A stretch of DNA of 8,639 nt from an uncultured Caulobacteraceae bacterium (GTDB lineage: Bacteria > Pseudomonadota > Alphaproteobacteria > Caulobacterales > Caulobacteraceae), in contig CALFYB010000272.1 of the NCBI GenBank assembly GCA_937952995.1, positions 1-8,639 on the forward strand. The letters are read 5' to 3'. The notes under the pieces were generated by a model. The model saw nothing but the letters and a program-made list of their open reading frames with translations, was not told the origin of the DNA and made no database searches. The position numbers were made by a program, and so were the translations under genes. Positions 1 through 5,933 of this stretch are shown here, piece after piece. How positions within the stretch are numbered: the first letter of the stretch is position 1; each line of letters opens with the position of its first letter.

Positions 1-2
1 CC

Positions 3-479
3 CACCCCTCGTTCGGGCGCTATGCAAACCCGACCGGCATGGCGATCTCGCCGTTGCAAGGCGGCATCATGTTCGTCGGCAACGGCGGCTTCAGCGACGT
101 TGGGGTGATTAGCCTGCAGGCAGCGATGGCCGGCGATATGACCGGTGCCGAGGCGGCGCTGCGAACCCATCTGGCCCAGGGCATGGTCCTGACCGGACGG
201 CTCTATGCTGTTGAGGGCACCGGGCCTGCCGATCTTTTGACCCTGCGGGCCGCAAGGGTGTTGTCTGAGGCTGATGTTCTTGTGGAAGGCGAGGGGGCTG
301 ACCCGGCCATTGCCACCCTGGCCCGCCGCGATGCCCTGCGTCGCACCGAGGCGCAGACGGACAGCGCGGTCCTTCTGGAGCTTACCGGTCAGGGGCTTCA
401 GGTGGTCCTGATCGGTAAGGAGGCCATCGGCCGGGCAGTGGGCCTCGATGTCGAAACCCTGCCCGCCGCTGCTGTCTAA
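3..479 (+). CDS. CysG-like protein, 3' part (truncated siroheme synthase/SUMT-type C-terminus)
   Basis: The reading frame is open to the left edge (first full codon at base 3), so the gene very likely begins outside the window; the ATG at 39 has no reason to be the true start. About 60 residues into the visible protein the segment GRLYAVEGTGPADLLTLRAA, followed by RVLSEADVLV and LARRDALRR, matches the beginning of the SUMT (uroporphyrinogen-III C-methyltransferase) half of CysG, where the usual form is GxVxLVGAGPGDxxLLTLRA. The preceding AMAGDMTGAEAALRTHL resembles the CysG linker/dimerisation region. SUMT domains run about 240 residues, but this protein ends roughly 95 residues after that motif, so most of the methylase fold, including the rest of the SAM site, is absent. 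It probably does not methylate. The role of the N-terminal part cannot be judged. Family assignment is moderate, function unknown. The TAA stop overlaps the stop of the convergent transporter gene. Confidence 0.5.
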   Translation, partial: HPSFGRYANPTGMAISPLQGGIMFVGNGGFSDVGVISLQAAMAGDMTGAEAALRTHLAQGMVLTGRLYAVEGTGPADLLTLRAARVLSEADVLVEGEGADPAIATLARRDALRRTEAQTDSAVLLELTGQGLQVVLIGKEAIGRAVGLDVETLPAAAV

Positions 480-2146
480 AGATCTAGGGACCGGCCCTTG
501 GTTTCGGGCAGGAACAGCACCGCTGTGACCACGCTGATCGCGGTAAAGACAACCGGATACCAAAGCCCGGAATAGATATTGCCGGTCGAGGCCACGATGG
601 CGAAGGCGGTGAAGGGCAAAAACCCGCCGATCCAGCCCGTGCCAATATGGTAGGGTAGGGACATGGCTGTGTAGCGAATACGGGTCGGGAACAGCTCTAC
701 CAAACAGGCGGCAATCGGACCAAAAAGCGCGGTCGCCGCAACCACAAAGACCAGCAAGATGGCAAACACCTTGGGCAGGTCAACCTTGGCGGGGTCGGCC
801 TTTGCCGGATAGCCCGCAGTCTTCAGCGCCGATTGAATTTGCCCTTCAACATCGGCTTTTACCGCTTTGAGGGCGGCCTTATCCAAGCCTTGGCCATCGG
901 CGGACTTTATGACGGTCTGGCCAACCTTGACATAGGCCAAGGTACCCGCGGGGGCGGCTTCAGAATCGTAGGACACGCCCGCATTGGCCAGAACGCTCTT
1001 GGCGATATCGCAAGGCGTTGCGAAGACGGCCTTACCGACGGGGTCGAACTGAAGGCTGCAGGTGGCGGGGTCAGCAACCACAACAACGGGAGTGTTACGG
1101 CTGGCCCGCGCGAGGTCCGGATTGGCGGCCTCTGTCAGCATGTGAAAGCCGGGGAAGAAGGCGACCAGCGCGAGGCTCATACCGGCTAGCATCACCGGCT
1201 TGCGGCCAATCTTGTCGGAGAGCCAACCGAAAATGATGTAGAGCGGCGCACTGGCCACGGTCGCGGCGATCATCAGCAGATTGACGGTCGCCGGTTCGAC
1301 CTTGAGGAACTTTTCGAGGAAAATCTGGCTGTAGAAGAAGCTCGTATACCAGACCGCGCCTTGGGCGCTCATCATCGCGAACAGGGCAATGAGAACGATC
1401 TTGAGGTTCGGCCACTCGCCGAAGGATTCCTTATAGGGCGATTTAGACAGGGTGCCCTCTTCGTGCATCTTTTTGAAGGTCGGGCTTTCGGACAGTTTCA
1501 GCCTCATCCAAATGGATATGCCAACCAGAACCGCTGAAAACATGAAGGGTATCCGCCAGCCCCAAGCCGTGAAGGCGTCCTCACCAAGGATTGTGCGGGT
1601 GATTAGGATAACGCCAAGGGCACCCAATAGGCCGAAGGCCGCTGAGGCCTGAATCCAGCCCGTCATCCTGCCCCGTTGATCGGAGCCAGAATGTTCGGCC
1701 ACATAGATCGCCGCGCCGCCATATTCACCCCCGAGGGCAAAGCCTTGAATACAGCGCGCAAGGATCAACAGGATCGGAGAGATGATTCCCGCCTGTTCAT
1801 AGGTTGGCAGAAAACCAACAGCGAAGGTGGCACCGCCCATCAGCACGATGGTGGTCAAAAAGGCCCCCTTGCGCCCAACCCGGTCACCAATGCGACCGAA
1901 GAACAGAGCGCCCAGTGGCCGCACGGCAAAGCCAGCGCCGAAAATTCCCAAGGCGAATATGAAAGCTAAGGTGTCATTGACCCCGGCGAAGAAGACCTTT
2001 GACAGGACTTGGGTCAGGGTGCCGAAGATGAAGAAGTCGTACCATTCGAATGTCGTTCCGGCAGAGGATGCGGCGACAACGGTTCGCATGGAGGTCGCAG
2101 CCTCAATGGCGGGCGGGTTGGCCTCTTGTGTGGCAGCATCACTCAT
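476..2146 (-). CDS. MHS-family MFS transporter with a large periplasmic insertion
   Basis: A 556-residue inner-membrane secondary transporter of the major facilitator superfamily, metabolite:H+ symporter (ProP/KgtP-like) type. The first helix carries the family segment SSAGTTFEWYDFFIFG (about 28-42). The two cytoplasmic MFS loop motifs are GRIGDRVGRK (84-93) and GWLSDKIGRK (307-316). RCIQGFALGGEYGGA (131-145) is typical helix 4, and PETKG (547-551) ends the last helix. Usual MHS proteins have about 430-450 residues; the excess lies at about 341-457, between predicted helices 9 and 10. By MFS topology this is periplasmic. It is hydrophilic, rich in Ala/Lys/Asp, and has two cysteines (363 and 379). 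The start is supported by an AGGGGGAA ribosome binding site at 2153-2160. The gene is last in a minus-strand unit behind a CoA-transferase-like gene and a GntR regulator, suggesting import of a small carboxylate, though the substrate is not readable. The 74 bp before it contain an AATTAATT palindrome (2162-2169) and a GAGCTTAGTC element shared with the unit's upstream region. Confidence 0.9.
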   Translation of the reverse strand: MSDAATQEANPPAIEAATSMRTVVAASSAGTTFEWYDFFIFGTLTQVLSKVFFAGVNDTLAFIFALGIFGAGFAVRPLGALFFGRIGDRVGRKGAFLTTIVLMGGATFAVGFLPTYEQAGIISPILLILARCIQGFALGGEYGGAAIYVAEHSGSDQRGRMTGWIQASAAFGLLGALGVILITRTILGEDAFTAWGWRIPFMFSAVLVGISIWMRLKLSESPTFKKMHEEGTLSKSPYKESFGEWPNLKIVLIALFAMMSAQGAVWYTSFFYSQIFLEKFLKVEPATVNLLMIAATVASAPLYIIFGWLSDKIGRKPVMLAGMSLALVAFFPGFHMLTEAANPDLARASRNTPVVVVADPATCSLQFDPVGKAVFATPCDIAKSVLANAGVSYDSEAAPAGTLAYVKVGQTVIKSADGQGLDKAALKAVKADVEGQIQSALKTAGYPAKADPAKVDLPKVFAILLVFVVAATALFGPIAACLVELFPTRIRYTAMSLPYHIGTGWIGGFLPFTAFAIVASTGNIYSGLWYPVVFTAISVVTAVLFLPETKGRSLDL

Positions 2147-2170
2147 GGACGGTTCCCCCTAAATTAATTG

Positions 2171-2180
2171 GACTAAGCTC
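2171..2180 (-). promoter_or_regulatory. Candidate operator element upstream of the transporter gene
   Basis: The minus strand reads GAGCTTAGTC, the partner of the GAGCCTAGGC element before the CoA-transferase-like gene. It lies beside the palindrome AATTAATT (2162-2169) in the 74-bp gap between regulator and transporter. Its position is suitable for separate control of the transporter by the local GntR protein; weak evidence. Confidence 0.2.
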
Positions 2181-2220
2181 TAACATTGGCGAGGCTTTGA
2201 TGGAAAGTGGCAGGCGGTGT

Positions 2221-2949
2221 CTAGCCGTCTAACCGATAGGTCATGGCATAGACGAAGCGTCCGCCCGGGTGGGTGCTGTCGGTGGCCAAAACCAATTGAT
2301 CGCGCTCGTCGAAATAGCGGCGCAGGGTCCTAAGCCCTGCCGAGCCCTTTTCGGTTCGAAGGGTCTTGGCCGTTGCGGCATCCATGGTTTCGGCGGCGAT
2401 TTCCTGCTCGATGCGGCGGGTTTGAACGCCAAAGTCCCGCGCGATCAGTTGGTGTATCGCGCCGTCCCAACCTTCAAGCGCGCTGACAATTGCCGCGAAC
2501 TGTAGGGGCACAAATAGGGTTGAGACGGCCACGGGCTCAGCGCCCGTACCGGCACTGGCAAGGCGAAGTCCTTCAATGACCAACCAGTTTTCGCCGGGCT
2601 GGGCCTTCAGGCGCTCGGCCTCGGCCAAGGTCAAGGTGCGAGGATTGGCTGAGCGAACGCGAAGCTTGGCTTCGCGGGCATATTGGGTGAGGGACTCAGC
2701 GCCACCGAGCGCTTGAACAAAGGTTGGCGTAGAGCTGGCCGCAATGACTGTGGTCCCAGCCCCGCGGCGGCGCTCGACCAGACCGGCTTCACGCAGCAAG
2801 CGCAGCGCATCCCGGACCGTATGGCGAGAGGCCGAATAGATCTGACACAGCTCCATCTCCGGCGGGAGGTGGTCACCCACGCCGTACCGGCCTTCGGTAA
2901 TGTCCGCGCGCAGGGCGGCGGCAAGCTGTCGATATCGTGGAAGGGTCAT
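2221..2949 (-). CDS. GntR-family transcriptional regulator, HutC-type (UTRA domain)
   Basis: A 242-residue cytoplasmic one-component regulator. Residues 1-66 form the GntR winged helix: YRQLAAALRADITEGRYGVGDHLPPEMEL, then the recognition segment SASRHTVRDALRLLREAGLVERR and the wing RRGAGTTV. Residues about 90-238 fit a UTRA effector domain of the HutC/FarR group, with EGLRLASAG near 126-134 and ending in THPGGRFVYAMTYR. Such domains bind small carboxylates or other metabolites and usually release the repressor from DNA, so this protein probably senses the substrate of the adjacent transporter/CoA-transferase cassette; that is inference. It begins 29 bp after the CoA-transferase-like gene and precedes the transporter on the same strand. 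The ATG at 2949 matches the normal GntR N-terminus, although no good Shine-Dalgarno sequence is visible, suggesting weak or coupled translation. An 8-bp palindrome TCTATAGA (2978-2985) sits just upstream, over the preceding stop codon, and is a candidate operator with weak support. Confidence 0.9.
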   Translation of the reverse strand: MTLPRYRQLAAALRADITEGRYGVGDHLPPEMELCQIYSASRHTVRDALRLLREAGLVERRRGAGTTVIAASSTPTFVQALGGAESLTQYAREAKLRVRSANPRTLTLAEAERLKAQPGENWLVIEGLRLASAGTGAEPVAVSTLFVPLQFAAIVSALEGWDGAIHQLIARDFGVQTRRIEQEIAAETMDAATAKTLRTEKGSAGLRTLRRYFDERDQLVLATDSTHPGGRFVYAMTYRLDG

Positions 2950-2978
2950 GAGCCAGACATGGGTTGCAGACGCTCTTT

Positions 2979-4244
2979 CTATAGACCAGCGCGCATTTCG
3001 CGCCAGTCCCGTTCAAGAGCTTCACGGTGGGCAGGGGCGGCAAGCGTGATGAGCGCCTTGGCGCGATCATCTAGGCTCAGGCCGCGAAGATCAGCCGATC
3101 CAAACTCTGTCACGACGATGGCCACGTCTCCGCGCCCGACACTGACCGCGCCGCCGGTGAGCTTGGGGACAATGCGCGACAGGGTTCCAGCCTTGGCCGT
3201 CGCATTGAGGGCAATGATAGGCTTACCGCCCTCGGAGCGTGCGGCGGCGCGCAGAAAATCGTTGAGGCCTCCGATACCCGAGACCTGACGGCCGCCTAAA
3301 AATTCTGCATTGGCCTGACCCATCAGGTCAATTTCGAGCGCCGAATTGATCGCGGTAAACCGGGGTATCGCCGACAGTACGTCGCTGCTGTGCGTTTCGA
3401 TCACCGGCGTGAAGCGTACACGCGGGTCCTGGGACAGGCGCGAGATCAGGTCTAGGCTGCCAAGGGCGGCTCCCGTGACGATGGCGTCTGGTTCGTCTGA
3501 AATGGCACCGCAGTCCATCAGGTCCAACAGGGGGTCAATGACCATGCCGGATTTGACGCTCAACCGCTTGCGATCCTTGACCTCATTCATGACCGCAAAG
3601 CCCATCTTGCCAAGGCCTACCTGGATGGCGGCACCATCAACAATATAGTCGGCCACATGGCGCGCGATTGTTGCGAAGGTGGGGTCCAGAGCGCCCGGAT
3701 CATAGGTCATCATCGGCACGCTGGCCTCGACCACCACGTCGAAGCTGGCCAAGGCGACCTTGGGCGAGCGGGCAGGGGTGGGCATGTCCGGATTGACGTG
3801 GGCAATCTTGATCAGGTCGCGGCCGAGCACAGCGGGCTGGAAGTCGCACGAGGTGCCGAAACTACACATTCCATTGGCGTCGGGGGCGCTGACCTGCACC
3901 AAGGCAGCGTCCAATGGCGTGCGGCATAGCCAACGCCAGGCTTCGCTATAGGCCTGAGGGACCAGAGCAAACCGGCCCTCATCAAAACTTGCGCGCCAAT
4001 CAGGACTGACGAAAATACCCTCGCCGCGACTGGTCGCATGAAGTTTGGACCAGTCGGTTTGATTGACCCCCGGAATGGCAGCGCTGACGAAGGTCAGACC
4101 CTTGGCGGCCTCGGGGTTCCGACCATAGGCCTGCGCAAAAATCACCGGTTCGGTTCCCGCCGTGGCGACAAACACCCGCCCGCGCGATCCGGAAAGGCGC
4201 TCTGCAAGCAGGGCGATGGCCTGGTCAGCATCGAGGCGGATCAT
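2979..4244 (-). CDS. Acetyl-CoA hydrolase/CoA-transferase family protein lacking the usual catalytic glutamate
   Basis: A 421-residue protein of the acetyl-CoA hydrolase / 4-hydroxybutyrate CoA-transferase (Cat/AbfT) family, normal in length and with both halves present. Recognisable stretches are VSAPDANGMCSFGTSCDF (118-135), AHVNPDMP (148-155), IQVGLGKMGFAVMNEVKDRKRL (207-228), GGKPIIALNATAKAGTLSRIVP (339-360) and VVTEFGSADLRGLSLDDRAKALI (377-399). Family members move CoA between a thioester and a carboxylate through a glutamyl-CoA intermediate; the glutamate lies in the motif L-G-I-H-[ST]-E-M. Here the aligned stretch reads L-S-V-K-S-G-M (228-234), so the glutamate is replaced by Gly233, read directly as GGC. 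The protein may therefore use another mechanism, act as a hydrolase, or belong to a divergent clade. Start ATG 4244 has a GGGAG ribosome binding site at 4250-4254, five bases away. It is the first gene of the unit with the GntR regulator and transporter. Substrate unknown. Confidence 0.85.
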   Translation of the reverse strand: MIRLDADQAIALLAERLSGSRGRVFVATAGTEPVIFAQAYGRNPEAAKGLTFVSAAIPGVNQTDWSKLHATSRGEGIFVSPDWRASFDEGRFALVPQAYSEAWRWLCRTPLDAALVQVSAPDANGMCSFGTSCDFQPAVLGRDLIKIAHVNPDMPTPARSPKVALASFDVVVEASVPMMTYDPGALDPTFATIARHVADYIVDGAAIQVGLGKMGFAVMNEVKDRKRLSVKSGMVIDPLLDLMDCGAISDEPDAIVTGAALGSLDLISRLSQDPRVRFTPVIETHSSDVLSAIPRFTAINSALEIDLMGQANAEFLGGRQVSGIGGLNDFLRAAARSEGGKPIIALNATAKAGTLSRIVPKLTGGAVSVGRGDVAIVVTEFGSADLRGLSLDDRAKALITLAAPAHREALERDWREMRAGL

Positions 4245-4249
4245 GACGT

Positions 4250-4254
4250 CTCCC
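4250..4254 (-). promoter_or_regulatory. Ribosome binding site of the CoA-transferase-like gene
   Basis: GGGAG on the minus strand, five bases before ATG 4244; it fixes the start of the first gene of the minus-strand unit. Confidence 0.6.
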
Positions 4255-4284
4255 GTGGGTTAGGGGCTTGGCTTAGGGTCTGGT

Positions 4285-4294
4285 GCCTAGGCTC
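4285..4294 (-). promoter_or_regulatory. Candidate operator element upstream of the CoA-transferase unit
   Basis: The minus strand reads GAGCCTAGGC, containing the 8-bp palindrome GCCTAGGC (4285-4292), 41-50 bases upstream of the CoA-transferase-like start. A related GAGCTTAGTC (8 of 10 bases identical, same orientation) lies 25-34 bases upstream of the transporter start at 2171-2180. Both could be sites for the GntR/UTRA regulator encoded between them. The match is short and could be chance. Confidence 0.2.
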
Positions 4295-4319
4295 AATCGG
4301 TTCATTTCGACCTGTTCAT

Positions 4320-4372
4320 AGCCGGATGAGCGCCAAGCGCCAAGCCAGCGGCGATCCGGCTCCGTGGCGCTT
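4320..4372. repeat. Two crossing 8-bp inverted repeats (pseudoknot-like) in the divergent intergenic region
   Basis: AGCCGGAT (4320-4327) pairs perfectly with ATCCGGCT (4354-4361). Inside that loop AAGCGCCA (4335-4342) pairs perfectly with TGGCGCTT (4365-4372), which lies outside it. The two stems therefore cross, as in an H-type pseudoknot, with connecting segments of 7, 11 and 3 bases. AGCGCCA is tandemly duplicated (4329-4335 and 4336-4342), giving an alternative partner for the second stem. The element sits 60 bases before the amidase start and 75 bases before the CoA-transferase-like start, so it could lie in the leader of either transcript or act as a protein-binding site. No known riboswitch class is recognised. 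Confidence 0.45.
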
Positions 4373-4432
4373 TGTCGCCATTTGACTGAATTTGGGGGCT
4401 GTCCGAGGCGCTTGAGGCGTTTAAGGTAGGGT

Positions 4433-5809
4433 ATGACCTTTACAAACCCCATCATCGAAGCTGGCGTCGCCGGCCTTATCGCCCTTTATGATCAACGGGC
4501 CGTGACCCCTGTTGAAGCCACCCAAGCCTATTTGGCGCGCATAGAGCGTCTGGGCGGGCCGTTAAACGCCTATACCTCGGTAGACGAGGACGGCGCATTG
4601 ACCGCTGCGCGGGCCAGTGCCGAGCGATGGGCGGCGGGTGAGCCCCTATCAGGCATTGATGGTGTGCCCGTTGCGATCAAGGGTAACATCGCGGTTGCGG
4701 GCATGCCGCTCCATGCCGGAATCGGAGCCCACCGCGACCGTATCGCCACCGAAGATGCCGCCTGCGTTGCTGCTTTGCGTGAAGCCGGTGCAGTGATTTT
4801 GGGTGTGCTCAACATGCACGAGGGTGCCGTTGGTGCGACGACGGACAATGAGGCCTTTGGTAAGGCGCACAATCCCTATGCTCCCGGTCTGACAGCTGGT
4901 GGCTCGTCCGGCGGGTCCGGATCGGCCGTCGCAGCGGGTCTTTGCGCCGGTGCTCTGGGCACCGACACCCTTGGCAGCGTGCGTATTCCGGCCAGCTTCT
5001 GCGGCGTGGTTGGGCACAAGCCGACCCAAGGCCTGATCTCCATGGACGGTGTGGTGGCCCTGTCTTGGACGCTTGACCATGTCGGCGTTTTGGCCCGCTC
5101 GGCTCAGGACTGTGCCTACCTCTTGGCCCATGCGGCTGCGGTTGATGGTGATCTAGCCGAGTCCTTCTCGCAGATTGCCGATCTGGACGCTCTTCGCCCG
5201 GCCCCCTTTGCGGCGGTGGACCTTGCGCCCTTCGGCGACATTATCGATCCAGAACTGGTCAAGGCCTATGACGCGGCAATCGCTGCGGCGCGGGGCTTAG
5301 GATTGGACATCGAAACCATCAGCCTTGAGGGCTATGACTTCAATGCCATGATGCAAAATGGCTATCTGATCATGACCGCTGAAGGGGCCGTGTCCTTGGA
5401 GGACGATCTGGCCTCTGGGCCCGAAGGCTTCAGTGTCGCTGGCCGTCAAACCTTTGGCTGGGGCGCGGCTCAACCTGCCGCCAGTCTGGCTAAGGCCTAC
5501 CGCGCTGTTGGCGTCGCCGTCGATCTGGTCAAGGATCATTTGACCCCCTATGCGGCGCTACTGTTGCCAACGACGCCGGGACCCGCCTTTAGCTTTGATG
5601 CTGGCGGCGTTGCCCACGTCGCGGATTTTACGGCGCTTGGTGATTTTCTGGGTATGCCGTCCTGCGCAGCGCCCATCGGCGTGACGAAGGCGGGTCTGCC
5701 CCTATCGATCCAAGCCTTGGCTTGGGATGATGAGACGGCCTTGGGTTTGGCGGATCTTGTATCTAATGCCGCCTCGCCAACGCCGACACCTCAAGCCTTT
5801 CGCGGTTAG
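4433..5809 (+). CDS. Amidase-signature family amidohydrolase
   Basis: A 458-residue probably cytoplasmic hydrolase of the amidase signature family, which cleaves carboxylic amides to acid and ammonia with a Ser-cisSer-Lys triad. The triad is visible: Lys83 in GVPVAIKGN, cis-Ser158 in TAGGSSGGSGSAVAAG, and nucleophile Ser182 in GTDTLGSVRIPASFCG. The 24-residue gap between the serines is the family value. Minor departures are KGN for the common KDN, and DTLGSV for the common DTGGSI. HKPTQGLISMDGVVALSWTL and the C-terminal LLLPTTPGPAF and GLPLSIQALA follow the family pattern. Length is normal. No gatB or gatC homologue is present, so a GatA role in tRNA amidation is unlikely; the amide substrate is unknown. 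ATG 4433 has AAGG at 4423-4426, six bases away. It is divergent from the CoA-transferase unit, with 188 bp between, so it might supply the carboxylate which that unit handles; this is inference. Confidence 0.88.
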   Translation: MTFTNPIIEAGVAGLIALYDQRAVTPVEATQAYLARIERLGGPLNAYTSVDEDGALTAARASAERWAAGEPLSGIDGVPVAIKGNIAVAGMPLHAGIGAHRDRIATEDAACVAALREAGAVILGVLNMHEGAVGATTDNEAFGKAHNPYAPGLTAGGSSGGSGSAVAAGLCAGALGTDTLGSVRIPASFCGVVGHKPTQGLISMDGVVALSWTLDHVGVLARSAQDCAYLLAHAAAVDGDLAESFSQIADLDALRPAPFAAVDLAPFGDIIDPELVKAYDAAIAAARGLGLDIETISLEGYDFNAMMQNGYLIMTAEGAVSLEDDLASGPEGFSVAGRQTFGWGAAQPAASLAKAYRAVGVAVDLVKDHLTPYAALLLPTTPGPAFSFDAGGVAHVADFTALGDFLGMPSCAAPIGVTKAGLPLSIQALAWDDETALGLADLVSNAASPTPTPQAFRG

Positions 5810-5840
5810 GGTTAGATCGGTCGCTTAGTCGGCAGGATAG

Positions 5841-5875
5841 AGGGAAGCCATCACTTTTGTTCGGGTGGTTTCCCT
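5841..5875. other. Hairpin after the amidase gene (possible factor-dependent terminator)
   Basis: AGGGAAGCCA (5841-5850) pairs with TGGTTTCCCT (5866-5875) over ten base pairs including one G-T pair, with a 15-base loop. It starts 31 bases after the amidase stop. There is no T-run after it on either strand, so it is not a standard intrinsic terminator. It may end or protect the amidase transcript. Confidence 0.35.
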
Positions 5876-5900
5876 AGGCGGCAAATCAGGTCAATCTTAA

Positions 5901-5920
5901 TCCTTCAAGCGTGTGAAGGA
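5901..5920 (+). promoter_or_regulatory. Inverted repeat covering the chpT ribosome binding site
   Basis: TCCTTCA (5901-5907) and TGAAGGA (5914-5920) form a perfect 7-bp stem with a 6-base loop. The right arm contains AAGGA, the only Shine-Dalgarno-like sequence before the chpT reading frame. In RNA the stem would hide that site; in DNA it could be a binding site for a dimeric regulator. The GTG at 5913, an alternative chpT start, lies at the edge of the loop. Confidence 0.35.
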
Positions 5921-5933
5921 TGGCTACGGCCTT

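Noticed and set aside
1095..1415. 106-residue minus-strand frame inside the transporter gene
   Set aside because: It is an alternative frame of the same strand within a continuous conserved MFS gene; no frameshift is needed to explain the transporter.
2683..3288. 201-residue plus-strand frame opposite the GntR and CoA-transferase-like genes
   Set aside because: It spans the junction of two convincing minus-strand genes and its translation is rich in Arg/Ser/Ala without a domain; treated as a shadow.
4038..4385. 115-residue plus-strand frame running into the divergent intergenic region
   Set aside because: Mostly antisense to the CoA-transferase-like N-terminus, with no domain; the intergenic part is better described by its inverted repeats.
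4649..5131. 160-residue open frame on the minus strand inside the amidase gene
   Set aside because: It lies wholly opposite a well-conserved gene with intact catalytic motifs, its protein has no recognisable domain, and it looks like a shadow of GC-rich codon use.
5841..5875. Standard intrinsic terminator after the amidase
   Set aside because: The hairpin is real on paper, but no T-run follows on either strand, so it is listed only as a hairpin.
5897..5911. CtrA box (TTAA-N7-TTAA) before chpT
   Set aside because: One TTAA half-site is present at 5897-5900, but the second half at the required spacing reads AGCG.
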